In this document: piece by piece, positions 33,600-48,500 of the stretch
How positions within the stretch are numbered: position 1 is the stretch's first letter
How the letters are laid out: every line of letters begins with the position of its first letter
Origin: Parapristionchus giblindavisi
Taxonomy: Eukaryota; Nematoda; Chromadorea; Rhabditida; Diplogasteridae
Assembly (NCBI GenBank): GCA_943737045.1
Contig: CALSFV010000028.1
Location: 496,001-560,000 of the forward strand
Length of the DNA: 64,000 nt
Direction of reading: 5' to 3'
Translations under genes and position numbers: made by a program
The notes under the pieces: model-generated
The model's database searches: none
Told to the model about the DNA's origin: nothing
What the model saw: only the letters and a program-made list of their open reading frames with translations

Positions 33600-36500
33600 A
33601 TGCACTACTTTCTGCATACCATAATGTGCATATCACTCATCTTATCAGGTTTGATATTTTTACGCCTAAATGCACACACCTAATTTGAAACTCTCCGCTC
33701 TGACGATGCTCTCTCACTTTCTAAGTAAACGAGAGAGTATTACCAATGCGGAGAGAAAAAATAGCTTGGTGTGTGTTTTAAAGAATCCCACAAAAATCTT
33801 TTTGCGACTTATAAGAATCTGTCGTTTTGCTGCGCGCTTTATAAAACATAAATGTTGTTGCGATTACAATAGCCTATCAAAAAAAGGCGCAAGAAAAACT
33901 ATTTTGAGTTTTTTTCTAATGATAATCATGGACTATTTTTCAGTCAAATCCCCCACGGCACAAGGTATCATCTTTTAATGTTTTACACTTCACATCAATA
34001 TATGCATGTACAGTAAGAGTAGGTTTTGGTTCCCGGTCGTGACACTCCTTCGCTCCACCAATTCGCCCGAAAGGGAATTGGTAGTGAATAAATCACGTGG
34101 TAAAGTATGTGGTAAGAAAATATTAGGCCTCCGTATTGAATTGACCTGTCCTTATCACAGGCATAGCAGTAATCTCCTGCAGAAGTGCCTTGAATAACGG
34201 GATTTTCCTTTTCCTTTATCTTTTGTACTAGTTGGAGTAAAGAACAGGAATATCGCAAAAATGCTCAATATTTTGTATAGATAATACTGCTCGACAATTT
34301 AAAATATTTTATTATCGTTATATTATCGTTATTTAATTGTTCCAGACCCTTTAACATCTACCACGACTGATCCATCAAATACGACTGACGAATTTTCGAA
34401 CATTACTAACGCATCAAATACGACTGATGAGTTTACAAATACTACTGACCCGACCGATGATTTCTTCAACACCAATGAAACTTCGTTAAATACAACTGAC
34501 GAATCCTCATCAACTACTACGACTGAAGAATTCACAACTACTACGGACACTACGACGTCCACGACACCACCATCCACCACGACGCCAACGTCGCCTGGGG
34601 TTAGATTATTTATATTACACCTCTAATCTCAGAAATTACATATCAGAAAAAAATCTGGCTACCATAATTGCTTTAGAGGCAGATCCCGAGCTTATATTAT
34701 GCTCCGCTCAATCAACGCTCTCTCGAAAAGAAAGAAAAAGAGCAAGCATTGTCAGAGCGGAGAGTTTCAAAACACCTCGTTTACAGCCGTACGGCTGCGC
34801 CAATTATGGCTACTGCTTGCCGGAGGATCGTCACGGCGACGGAAATGTGGTCTGGGCGTGCGATAACTGTGTCTGCTCACCTAATACGTATGGGACGATT
34901 TGTGAGAGCTGTGAGTACGATAATAATAATATTTATTGTATAGAACTGTGAGCGCTGTGTAATCTTCATGTTGTGTAGATGTTACGATCTTGCCAAACTG
35001 TGTGAGACCAGATATTATGTTTTAGATATTAACATTGTTTTTTCAGACGTCTCGGATATTACAGTTTGAAAAGATCAATAATTTATTTATTTATTTTATT
35101 TATTTATCATACATCCAATAAAGATGTGACAACATTTGAAACGAATAATAAATAAGTGAATAGGAGAATCGGGGTGGTAGGAATTGGGGAGGGAGAAGTG
35201 GGAGGGGAGTGCGGGTTTTCATATGTAGACTTAATAAGATCAAAGATCAACATGATCTAAGATAGGTTGGCAAGACCTGGCGGGGGAATAATTATATTTA
35301 TACCTATATTAATTTTTATTTATAATGGATATAGCCTATGTCAATGTATGATAAAAAGCTTTAGAATTCTCAATAAATGTGCGCTCTGAGGCCGCATGCA
35401 TGAACATAGACAAACCGTTTGCCGACAAAGTTGACGTCAGAAGCGTTGGGGGAAGATCTTTGGTATACACTTGAGGCGTCACGCTTGTCGACAAACACGG
35501 TTTGTCAATGTTCGTGAGTTATCAGAACTCTGCGCTAAAGTTCATCCAAAGTCATCTTTGCCGATATCAAAATCAATCGATAGTTGTTGTTTAGTTGCCT
35601 GCTGGTTCGGCGGATCATCGAGTACGTGCAACACTGGACAATGCTCATGGAGTACATGTGATTGCAATTATCCTTACTATGGAGCGCAATGTGATCAGCG
35701 TGAGTACGATAGTCATTTACCATAGAATCACCGATGGACCATAGAGGACAGTGCATTTGAAAATTTGTGAAATATCTACTCTGAGGCCATAAGAGATTTT
35801 CTTGATTACCTCAGCCCATGAAGGATTATACCTATATTATAATAACACGATGCAAAAATGACGGTTGCCCCTCCCGCGATCCATTAGTCTTGTAATGTGA
35901 ACATGTAAGCGATGATTTTAAAGGAGTATCTCAAGCTACGAGCTAACTTGAAAACCTCGCTCTGCCGCCGTACCAATTCCCTCGAAAAAAGCGGTCGAGA
36001 TAGAGAGGTGGACCCCATTTTCTCTTAGGAATCGGCCCAAGAATGGGGGGTGATCTCCCCTCCAATTCCTATAGAACGGAGTGAAAAATGGAGTCGAGGT
36101 TAGAGAGGGAAGGATAGGAAGAGAGCAGACACGAGAGTGATCACTCTGAAAAAGGAAGCGGTCCATGACCGCTTCCTTTTTTCCTTTCTCTGCGCTCTCT
36201 CCAATCACATGATCTTTCTTCTCTCTAACCTTCCTTTTTCGAAGAACACCGCAATGAGAAAAAAGTCCGTTGAACTTTGTCAAATCATTGTTGTGACACG
36301 CCGTTCCTACCGTAATTTGGGTTCGCGCGGGAGAGCGAGTGGAGAAGGTCTCTTCCCTTCTTACTCTATCTCACCTTTCATTATTTTACATAATTTTGTA
36401 TTTTGTTTTGTTATTCACGTGTTGTTCATTACATTTTAGTATTGGTACACGGCCATCCAAGGGGTCGCTCCAAAAATGGTCATGGCAAATTGCCAAATTT

Positions 36501-39500
36501 TGAAAATTTTCCGTGTGAGAATTCACTGGCGCGCATTTCAAACATAATTTTCGAAAAAAAATTTTGGAACAGTGTGATTCCTTTCGTTAGTTCTTGATGG
36601 TTTTCAGTTTTTAGAAACTTTTTTATTAATATAATTTATTAATTTAGTTTAATATAGTGATATGATTCACTTTGGCTCTATTTCTTCTTCCTGTTTTTGT
36701 TATTTCGTTCACGTTAAATCTTTTTAATTGACATTATTCTGAAGAATTAGAATATTTTATTATAAAACAATTTAGAAAATAACAGAATAATATTAATCAC
36801 CGTTTTATAAATGCAAAAATAAATAAATATTAAATTTTCATATCCCCGCCAAAAAAATGAGAACTGTGTAGCAGCCCCAATAGCGTGCGCTAACTGAGCA
36901 AAACTTGGCAATTTGCCAAATTCTACGGAACCACCTTCTAGTGGAGGAGCGAGCGACTTTTCTTAAGGGCTTGAATGGCCGTGTTGGTAATTAACTCACA
37001 ACCTATTCTTTCAATGACTAACTATTTGATGACCATTAATTATTGATTTCGTCGATATTTACCATGGAATATTAAATGTCATCATATATTTTTATCTAGC
37101 GATATTCGTTATTTTCCATTGTATTTCGCGTTAATGTTCATATATTTCAGTTGATTATCACTATGCAAGAAGTTGTGTATTTTAATGTAATTGGAGAGTG
37201 TCCAAATAAGCAAAGGTTAGTTTATTCCATAATTTTTGTATAGATTGTTTCTACAAGGTATTTCAAACAAGATGGTCTTATTCATTCAAACAAACAACAC
37301 AGTTCTATAATTATTGTGTCAATATTGAACAAGAAACTGATTTGTCATCATTTTTGATTACCAAGCGATTTCATAGTATCTTGTAATATGTCGTGTTAAA
37401 TCACTTGTATTTCAGAGAATATGAGTTGAGAAAGATGGAATCTTCATATATTTAATATGGAGTATGTTGTAATATTGATAAGGATCAGTTGTAGTGGAGA
37501 AATGGTTCGTTTATCATTTTCCATTGTCGCAGTTTGATCCTTCGTGTAGAGTAGTAGTTGTATAAATGTTAATGCGTGATTGCATTTGAATAATTAGTCT
37601 ACGCCATAACATGCGTTGACCATTTGTAGGCTTGAAGCTATTTTAATTGATTTTGTTTTCTTTGCAGTCATACTGCTATGATGGCTCAGTGATCGAATGT
37701 TGGATGGTTTGTTTATATATATATTTATACAGGAGATTGTGCAACACACAAAGGTTCGTGTTATCATGTCTTAAAAGGTTTAGATTATGACTGGTATCGA
37801 ACTTGATTCCAATAGATTTTCATTGAGAAAATGGAGAGTTTGATCATTAGATAACAATGTTGACTGAAACACCTCAATGTTTAATTCAAAGTAGGAATTT
37901 AATCAACGATATAATAAATTTAATGTATGATATATATTTAATGTAATACTAACAAAACCGTCATCGCAGATGAACTTCACTTAAAATTATTATTTGTTTT
38001 TTAATTTGTCTAGCACTTCAAACTACATCACGTCACATAGTTATCTTCGTTGATCTTCATCATTTAAATCTCTTCATTATAAATCAAATCTCTTCGATGA
38101 TCTTCCGAGCATAACTTTTCTTAAAAACAACTCATTTGCTGTCTATCTCTCTCCCCGTCTCCATTGTCCTTGTGTGTCCCTCCACTAACCCCAGGTGCAG
38201 GTATAAGTTGAGCCGGAGAACTCAATATCTTCACACTTATTATTGGATTGTGAAGATATTGAGAACATGGAATGAAGATCGGAATAATATTAATGATAAG
38301 ATTTCATTGGTAAGCATTTCTTTTGTTTTCTTCTTTTCTTTTTTTATGTTATTCTAGTCTATTCGTTATATTATTTTCTTTCATTCCTATTCAACTTAAA
38401 CATGTTGCCCAATTGCAGATAGTACGTGTTGTTGAGAGAAGTATGTCTTCATCAGCCTCATGGCTATTCCTCATCATTGATTAGATTATTGTACATACTT
38501 AAGTGAAGTTGCAGAGAATGAGGTTTGTTACCACCTTTCCTTGTTGAATATATTTATTTTAAAAATTAAATCATAACGTTAAGCATTTTCCGCTATTTGT
38601 TTAATGCGATATGGAGTTTTATAAGTAACTCTCATTAGATAGAAGAGTTTATTTTTGCCTGATATTAGGATTGATTACCTTGCTAAGGCATCCAACGGGA
38701 TAATATCCCACGGTAGCTTGACGCAATGGAATGAATATAGGAACATATGTTTTCCAAAAAGTAATAAACCTAAGGACTTTAATAAAATATATATGTACTA
38801 CTTTAAATTGATAAGGCATCCACCGGGAAAATTTCCCATGGTAGCTCGACTCAATTAAAGAAATAATATGTATAAGATCGTCATAATTTATAGTTAAGCA
38901 ATATTTTATCAACAGTCCTTTTCATTGTTTACCTCGCATGGTTCCTTGGATGGGAAGTAAATAAATGATCATCTACTCTCATGGAACATGGAAGTAGTTA
39001 ATGGTAAGATTATCTATTCATTTGCTACCCTTATGTTGAGAAATGAATACGTCACGATTCATTTTTATAATCATCTCCATTTCCAGATATATCGTATCTG
39101 AGACGGATGCACCATCTACTACTGCCAATAGATGAATCAAGGATTGAATTGGTAAGATTATCTATTCATTTGCTACCCTTATGTTGAGAAATGAATACGT
39201 CACGATTCGTTTGTATAATCATCTCCATTTCCAGATATATCGTATCTGAGACGGATGCACCATCTACTCTTGCCAATAGATGAATCAAGGATTCAATCGG
39301 ATGGAATGAAATGGAGATCTACTCGTTATCCCCGAGTAATCGACGAATGAATATGCCCCCTATCTTAATAAGCAATCCCATTATCTAAGAGTGTCCATTT
39401 CTTGATTTTTTATTGTATTTTATATTGATGTTATTGTGGTTTACTTTCACATCCATACTTTATTGTGCTTTCCACATATTTCGTTACTTTCGTTTATTTT

Positions 39501-42500
39501 CATTATTTTCTTATCAAATAGTTATCTTAGATGATCATCATCAACTATACCGTTTTGTTATAATATATTCTACGACGATCGACCGTGCAAAACTCTACTT
39601 CTTCTGTCTCTCTCTCTCCCCTTTTTTCTCTGCATCTAATTTCCCCCCACTGCCTCCATTCACCCCTTTGATCTACTGCGATAAACGTCTTCCCATCTCA
39701 GATATCGATTGACACAAAAAAGGCTGACTAAAAAAAGGGGTCGACCTATTTGGTACGGCGGCTGACCACATTCTCTCGTTATTTGTCTGCGAGAGAGTGG
39801 GGCTAGTACGGAGAGTCTAATTGCAAATAGCTTGTGGTGTGACTTTAACAACATCATATCACTAATGGAAAGCCATCAAAAGAGGAAAATGCGAACTATT
39901 AGCGCGAAATGTCTAGTAATTTGCGAGCTTTCAGCAATTGTATCAATTCAATCGATAAAATCAATCAATTAATCAGTCAGTTCTTTGCATTATTAGATGT
40001 GCAAGATCTCTGTCCACCCGGTTCCACACCATATGAGCAGGATAACGGTTTGTTCTACTGCTATTGCATGAATGGCAAGGCTGGACTGAATTGTGACGGT
40101 AAGAGTAGTTATTCACATTAAAATTAATAAATGCCTCAAATATCAGCGGATCCCTCGCCATGCAATTATAACTGCAAGCACGGCTGGTGCATTGAGCCTT
40201 TTCCTGGAAAGGTAAGGTGTTTAATTAGATTACTTCACATATTGAATGCTTCATCAAGAAGTCAAAGTGAGAGAAGCAAATAGAATGATTACTAATCTGC
40301 AGTTCAAAAGTCGCGAAAAGAAAGGAAATGGAACCAAATACCGGCTACATAATTGATAGTGTTTGGCTGTATTTCTTTTCGTGATTTGCCATTGTGCGAA
40401 TTGAGCGTGATCTAGCACCTTTCAATGATGCCGGTACGAACTGTAACTCGTGAATGAAAACTTTCACCATTGTAACTTTTTTATTGAGAAAATAGGTTTT
40501 CACTGAGAGCAAACTTACCCAAATATGGGTAATAGATTAGCCAACTTACGATACTTGTGTACACGATTTGCCCACATTCGGGCAAATGGTAGCCCAAAAA
40601 CCACTGATTTGCCCATATACAGGCTAGCATTTGTCTGAATACGGGCAAATCGTTCGCCAACTAACGGCATTCGGGTAAATTTAATCTCTGTGTTGTAACG
40701 TGCAGCTCGTGAACAAAGCCTCGTAACTGTTTTGACTAAAACCCTGATCAAAGAACCACTCGATTGGAATTATGGAAATGGAACGGGTCATTTGGGAACA
40801 AGGGATGCAAATCCGACGAGATGGAAAACGAGTCTGAGACCCAATTAGCATAGAACTTTTCGATGAAAACCAACGTTTCGGAACCGAGATTTGGGAACCA
40901 ACGTTTTGGAAGCAACGCTTCAACCGAGATTTGAGAAGTAGTGTTTCGTTATCAGTTTTTCGGAACGAGCAAGACTCTGAGATCAAGAGTCGATCACCAT
41001 GTTCCCTGTCGTGAAGAGTGATTTGCATTATTTCATTCTATCACCATGTGTCTAGCGGTTTGCATATCCACTAGGATTCTGTTGACTGATACATTCCCTC
41101 GTCGTTATTATTCGTGCTACCGATGCCTCGTCCTAGAGAGCGTTTTCCGCACGGTGGTTACATCCACAAGCAGAAGAAAGTGCTGAAAGATGATTAATTT
41201 TCGCACAAGAGAGATGTACATGAACATTCACGGGTCTTCATTTCTATTAAAGAAGAACGAAAAAAGATGCTGAAAGAAGATGAAAGATGACTATTTGTGT
41301 CTGATCTTTTGAATAAAGTTCGAGCTTTAATTATGATCCTATAATCGTAACTCAGTAGCTGCGTTTTGGTGGTTCCCAAATCTCGGTTCCGAAACCTTTG
41401 TTTTCATCGAAAAGTTCTATGCTAATTGGGTCTCAGACTCGTTTTCCATCTCGTCGGATTTGCATCCCTTGTTCTCAAATCACTCGTTTCATTTCCATAA
41501 TTCCAATCGAGTGGTTCTTTGATCAGGGTTTTAGTCAAAACGGTTCTCAAAGATTGTGTTCCGCACGAAAGGGTTCTAGTACCGTATTTCCGAAGAATGG
41601 ATTCTCAGATTAGAGTTCTGATTGAATTAGTTTTCATTCACCAGTTACAGTTCGTACCGGCATCCTTTCGATCATATTGTCAATGCAAATTTCGAACATA
41701 TTGTTTTCCGTCTTGTTTAGCGAATATATTGTTTTGCCAAAATCCCTTTCGAAATTTCCACTCTGCAGAGTTTGCACGGACGTCGCCATCGTTACGGTGG
41801 GGGCGCGTAAAGCTAATGCAACACCGCATTATGAACCATAATTTTGCAATATTCTTCAGTTCGCATGCCTCTGCCAGCCCGGCTACAAGGGACTCTATTG
41901 CGATCTTGATTATAGTGAGTTTTAATATTAGTTTAAAGAGAAAAAAAAGAATTAAAAAGTAACTCATTGCATGTTTGCTTTATCTAAAGATATCCATCAG
42001 GTATCGGATCCTTTGAAAGGAACGAAAAAAGGACTGATTAATGTAAAATGCAGAAAGAGGAAAAAACCTCGCGTGCAAACCAACGTCATGTCCTACTGGT
42101 TTCTGTCAAGAATACAGTCCCGGATTCAGATGTCAATGTCCAAGTTGGTGATAGCTTATGTAATAATTGCTTGCGATGAGGAAAGTTATGATAGTATCAT
42201 GGAATATTGCATACACATAAAGACACATATAGAGATATGCACCTATATATTGTCCGTATAAAATGTACTTGTGAAATTGTCTTGCCACTAGCTGCTAAAC
42301 GCAGTAATATTCTATCGATCAATCCACCCCTTTCCCTCTCTTCCCTCAAGTGTATTTTTATACGGTCAATACCTAAACACCATAGGGCACATTGTTTGCT
42401 AAAATTTAAATTTTTTGAAATTAACATTCAAATTGCATCCAAACCTATACTTAAAGCGAGAGTGACCTCACTCAATAGCTTCATTGCGCACACTATTTCT

Positions 42501-45500
42501 CTGTGCTCTAACAACGAGAGAGTGTTGAAGAGACCGTTGACAAAGGTATCGGCCCCTTTAATATAATTCTTTTTACTATACAGATGGTGGCTGTCCACCT
42601 GCCCCCACTACTCCGTGTCTCAACGGAGGCACACGCATGAACTCTCCACTCGGATCTCGCTGTACCTGTTTACCGTACTTTACCGGAGATCAATGTGAAA
42701 GTGAGTTTTTTTTGCCTAATTGTTCAAATTGCGATATTGTATTTTTGTTTGTATTTTCTTTCTGTCACAGACTGTGAAGGGAATAATATATTTTGCAAAG
42801 AAAGGCAAAGATCAAAGAGGGCTTGAAAAGTTACGAAAGCTATAAAAAATGGGGCATCCCATGCTAATGTTCCACATTGTAGGCTATGATCCCTGCTATG
42901 GCGCCTTCTGCGGGGCGGGACTTCCATGTGAAGTGAAGTCGCCGGACAATCCACTGCTCACCCATGGATATTGCGGGCGTGAGTATTTTCTCTCTTAAAA
43001 ACTCAGGCAAAATATAAGAGGGGTTAGAATAAGAAACTGGCGTAGAATGAAAAGAACCAGGGTTTCAGCCAAATCTGACAACGTCGGATTTGGCACAAGA
43101 GGCCTGACAATTTAGACGTTTTCATTGTTGGCATTTCGTTGAAGCTGCCTGTCTGTCAAATGTGCAAAGTGCTTATTTGGCATGTGAACCGTCAACCAAA
43201 TTATAAAGCTTCATTATTGGCATTCGGTAAAATACAGTCCATGGACAAAAATGAACAATGCAATGTTGGCAGAGAGGGTGTGGACACAGAACTGACAATT
43301 GTGATGAGATCATAATTGGCAGACTAGATCATGGGGGCTAAAATTGAGAGGATTGGAAAGATGACAAATTTGCAGCCGTCAATGTTGGCAACATTCTCAA
43401 AGTGTCGTCTTGCCAATATATAAGTTGTCATAATTGGCGTTTTCCGAAAAATTCTAAAGTGCCAATTATGACATCGTCCAATTTGGCAATAGATGTAAAA
43501 TATCGGAATGCCATTTTTGACTTTTTCATTATTGGCAGAAAGGCATAACTCAGAATTCGCCAAATATGACATCGTCAAAAATGGCAGAAATTTCGCGCAG
43601 TTGATAACATGCCAAATTTGACATCATCATAATTGGGACAAATGTGACGAAGTCAAAATTGGCGAAGTCATGAGCGTGCCAAAAATGACAACGTCAAAGT
43701 TGGCGAAGTCATGAGCGTGCCAAAAATGACGACGTCAAAGTTGGCGAAGTCATGAGCGTGCCAAAAATGACAATGTCAAAGTTGGGACAAATTCGACGAA
43801 GTCAAAGTTGGCGAAGTTGAAAAGTGCCAAAAATGACGAAGTCAAAGTTGGCGAAGTCATGAGCGCGCCAAAAATGACGAAGTCAAATTTGGCGAAGTCA
43901 TGAATATGCCAAAAGTGACAACGTCAAAGTTGGCGAAGTCATGAGCGTGCCAAAAATGACAACGTCAAAGTTGGGACAAATTCGACGAAGTCAAAGTTGG
44001 CGAAGTTAAAAAGTGCCAAAAATGACGAAGTCAAAGTTGGCGAAGTCATGAGCGTGCCAAAAATGACGAAGTCAAATTTGGCGAAGTCATGAGCGTGCCA
44101 AAAATGACGACGTCAAATTTGGCGAAGTCATGAACGTGCCAAAAATGACGACGTCAAATTTGGCGAAGTCATGAGCGTTCCAAAAATGACAACGTCAAAG
44201 TTGGCAAAGTTATGAGCGTGCCAAAAATGACAACGTCAAAGTTGGCGAAGTCATGAGCGTGCCAAAAATGACAACGTCAAAGTTGGGACAAATTCGACGA
44301 AGTCAAAGTTGGCAGACTGTTGCCAATTTTGACGTCGTCATTTTTGGCACATTTTTGAGAACTAGTAATGTTTCTTATTGAAATGATACAGCCTTTTGTG
44401 CACAAGACGCCGAGCGGCCACAGAAAGTGTAACGCGAAATTAGGCCCAAATTATGTCAAAATGGCTCAAATCTGATTGAAATCTTGAAAAGGACATGAGT
44501 GGGTTTCTTCGGAGCATTCCAAACTTTGGAACAAACGAAAGGAAAATTTGAATAATAACAACTAGTAAAGAGCAATAAGAACAATTACAAAGACGTTTAG
44601 AGTAGCACATCATGATCGAGTTGTGTGCACGCGGCGCATCATTTATTTCGGAGCGAATGTCCGAATAGAGGTAGTGTTCATTAGCTTTTGAAGTGGGGAT
44701 TTTCGAGTAGTTTAACATAATTCGACTATGATGCACTACAGAATGTTTTTAAAAACGTTACAAAAAAGGTGTGTGTGTACACAATTAAAAGAGGAATGGT
44801 AAGGGGTTTAGAGACTACCGAAGTCACATAATCAGGTCTCATCGTAGTAGCGGTTATAATCTTCTTCGTCTCTTCTTCTTCTCCTTTGCTGATCCCGAAG
44901 GTGCATCGTTATCGTCATTCCTGTAAAAGAAAACAAACATAAATAAATAAATAAATATTGATTTTCACAGATCTTGCTCTTACTGGTACTCCGGGTTTGC
45001 AGGGTAATATTATAGTAAGTAGCGTGAAAAAGTAACTTACTTTATGCTTACTTTTTTTCACTATATTCTCATGAAAGAGCAAAACAGCAGCAAAAAAGTA
45101 AGTATAAAGAAAGTATAAAGAAAGAAGAAAGTAAGACAAAAAAGTAAGCATATACATTTGCGCACTACTTACTATGATATTACCATGCAAAACCGGAGTA
45201 CCGTATTTTGAACACCGCATTTTTTCATCTTATAAGAGTGTATTTGGAAGATAGAACACCTGTGCTTGGTGTGAAAAGGTGCAAACGTGATTTTCAAGAA
45301 ACTGTAAAATATCAAGGTATATTATAACGAAAAGATCGCTATATGAGGCCGTTTGTGTAAGAGTCGGGCAAATCTGGGGGAGGGTTGGCACAGGCCAAAA
45401 ATTTTGATACCCTCAAAACTTGTGTATAGGGGTTATCGACCATGCTGATGAAGATAGGCATAGTCATTTTGGCTCCAGTGGTCCCGCAACGCCTGGGCGG

Positions 45501-48500
45501 GATTACGGTAAGATCACGTTTTCAGGCCATTCTCGGTCCATAGTAGAGCTAGAGGAATGAAAATTTGGCTCCTGGGACAAAATTCGATGGCGATGATGGC
45601 TGTCTACCTTATTAGTTTTGAAAATTTTTCAAAAGGTCGATTATTGGAAATTTTGATGGAGACATTTGCGCTCCAGACGAGTATGACAGTTCGAACCGGC
45701 GTGACGAGAGGATCGCAACGATGTATTATGAGCCCATATTTCCGTTGCACCGCTAATATTGCCTCGATATAGTGATCTGCAAAATCGAGAGGAGTTGTCT
45801 GCGTCTCTCTATTCCGCGCGCTCTCTCGGCACTCTCTCATTTCGCCGCGCTCTCTCGAGAGTGCGAGAGAGCGCGCGGAATTGAGAGAGTCCTCTTGTTT
45901 ACCTCTTTCGCATATCACTATATCGAGGCAATATTGAGATGGCAATGGAGATATGGGCTCATAATACATCGTTGTGATCCTGTCGTTATGCCGGTTCGAA
46001 CTGTCATACTCGTCTGGGGCGCAAACGTCTCCATCAAAATTTCCAATAATCGACCTTTTGAAAAATTTTCAAAACTAATGATGTAGACAGCCATCATCGC
46101 CATCGAATTCTGTCCTAGGAGCCCAATTTTCATACCTCTAGCTCGACTATGGACCGAGAATGGCCTGAAAAAGTGATCTTACAGTAATCCCGCCCAGGCG
46201 TTGCGGGACCGCTGGAGTTAAAATGACTATGCCTATGTTCATCAGCATGGTCGATAACCCCTATACACAAGTTTTGAGGGTATCAAAATTTTTGGCCTGT
46301 GCCAACCCTCTCCCAGATTTGCCCGACTCTTAAACAAACGGCCTCATAAATTTTGGGGGTCAAAGTTGCGACCATGCTACAGCTTGAAATCGGAATCGGA
46401 GCCATTCTGGATTGTGTGACTGTGAAGCCCTAGTGGGGGTCTCCACTCTCACAATGTTTCAGAAGAACAGGATCTTTCACTAAAGAAATGTAAATTTTCA
46501 AAAAAATCTATTTCGATAGCGTCATCACTACGCATCACTGAACTAAATCAATTACACCAACACATCATGGTTGTATCCCTTGATAAATTCTGTACATTGA
46601 CTCAAAAGATCAGCTTGATTGCTTTTCTGGATCAAAAGTTATAAAAAAAGTGAAAAAGTGTCCCATGACTTTTAGGCTACACTGTATATCGCTTTTATCG
46701 GTACGTAATCTAAATTATTATGATGTAAATCTATACATAAAACACTCATCCTTCTCAAAATCTCAAGTGTCATTATCAATTTCAAAAGCGTCATAGGGGG
46801 CCGTGAGAGAATCGATCACAGTTTGAGATGCTCAATTTCGAGATTTTGGGTTTTCGACTATGCTGATGACGATGTACATAGTCATTTTGCATATCACGCC
46901 TGCCACGAGAGAATCGAGCTAACGACCGGAATGGAGAAAAATCACAAAAGAAAAATGTAAATATCATTCTGGAGCTCCATACACCGGTTCGGTCATCCGG
47001 GAACCCAACTTTGAACGCAAATATCTTGGTTCTGGTGCATTTCTATGAAAAACTACCAAGAGGGAAACCCCGCTATTTTTCCGTGCTCTATCGATCTAAG
47101 CAAATCATAGGTCATGAAAGTGCTTCCCAACAGCGCTACACTATGGGCCAAATAACTCAAAACCTGCCGATTCGGCGCGGCAAAGCCTGAAATATGTTAT
47201 GTAACTTTTCGAGGCCTACAAAATGAGTGGTTTACGAAAAAATACGTCCATGGAGATGTGTGGATCATCCCCTTTGAAATTTCCTGATGATTTGAAGTCA
47301 TTTTCGCCCAACCACAATCTCTCATTTCACACACTCTCTCGTCGGAGAGTGAAAGAAATACAGGGAAGAGAAAGGGAGAAAACGATATGTTTCATTCCGC
47401 ACCGCGCGCTCGAGACCGTGCGGTGTTGAATGGAATGGAATGGAATGAAAAGGAATATGCGAGAGAGTGTGTAAAACGATGCCGATACGAATTGTAATTC
47501 GTGAATGAAAACTAATTCAATCAGAACTCTAATCTGAGAATCCATTCTTCGGAAATACGGTACTAGAACCCTTTCGTGCGGAACGCAATCTTTGAGAACC
47601 GTTTTGACTAAAACCCTGATCAAAGAACCACTCGATTGGAATTATGGAAATGGAACGAGTGATTTGAGAACAAGGGATGCAAATCCGAGGTTATGGAAAA
47701 CGAGTCTGAGACCCAATTAGCGTAGAACTTTTTGATGAAAACCAACGTTTCGGAACCAACGTTTTGGAACCGAGATTTGGAATCCTAGTAGACATGCAAA
47801 TCGCTAGACACATGGTGATAGAATGAAATAATGCAAATCGTTCCTCCCAACAGGGCAACAGGGTGATCGACTCTAGATCTCATTAAAAAAATCTTGCAGG
47901 GCCTTGCTCGTTCCGAAAAATGATAACGACACTGAAACGTTGGTTCCGAACTCTGGTTCCGAAACGTTGGTTCCGAAATCTCGGTTCCGAAACGTTGGTT
48001 TTCATCGAAACATTCTATGCTAATTGGGTCTCAGACTCGTTTTTCATATCCTCGGATTTGCATCTCTTGTTCTCAAATCACTCGTTCCATTTCCATAATT
48101 CCAATTGAGTGGTTCTTTGATCAGGGTTTTAGTCAAAACAGTTACGAGACTTTGTTCACGAGTTGCACGTTACAAAGCCTATTTTCTCAATCAAAAAGTT
48201 ACAATGTCGACAGTTTTCATTCACGAATTACAGTTCGAACCGGCATCTGTAAAACGAGAGATTATGGGTGGCGTAAATGACTTCAAATCATCAGGAAATT
48301 TCCAAGGGGATGATCCACAAGTCTCCATGGACGTATTTTATTCGTAAACCACTCATTTTGTAGCCCTCGAAAAGTTACATAACATATTTCAGGCTTTGCC
48401 GCGCCGAATCGGCAGGTTTTCAGTTATTTGGCCCATAGTGAGCGCTGTTCGGAAGTACTTTCATGACCTCTGGTTTGTTTAGATCGATAGAGCACGGAAA

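Larger units (their letters stand above)
35700..39996. other. Large EGF-gene intron
   Basis: Contains a perfect hairpin (36150-36183), a 536-bp MITE (36448-36983), AT-rich sequence with short direct repeats (38676-38720 and 38812-38856; 39005-39292) and a TTAA-family MITE (39727-39848). No EGF exon was found; the phases on either side join directly. Confidence 0.5.

Noticed and set aside
34329..34580. Val/Ser-rich minus-strand ORF
   Set aside because: Antisense shadow of the Thr/Ser-rich stalk exon of the EGF gene.
44440..44736. 98-residue ORF conserved in both arms (also 59688-59984)
   Set aside because: Lies antisense to, and downstream of, the basic terminal exon region, with biased composition. 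Mirrored conservation is expected from the palindrome.
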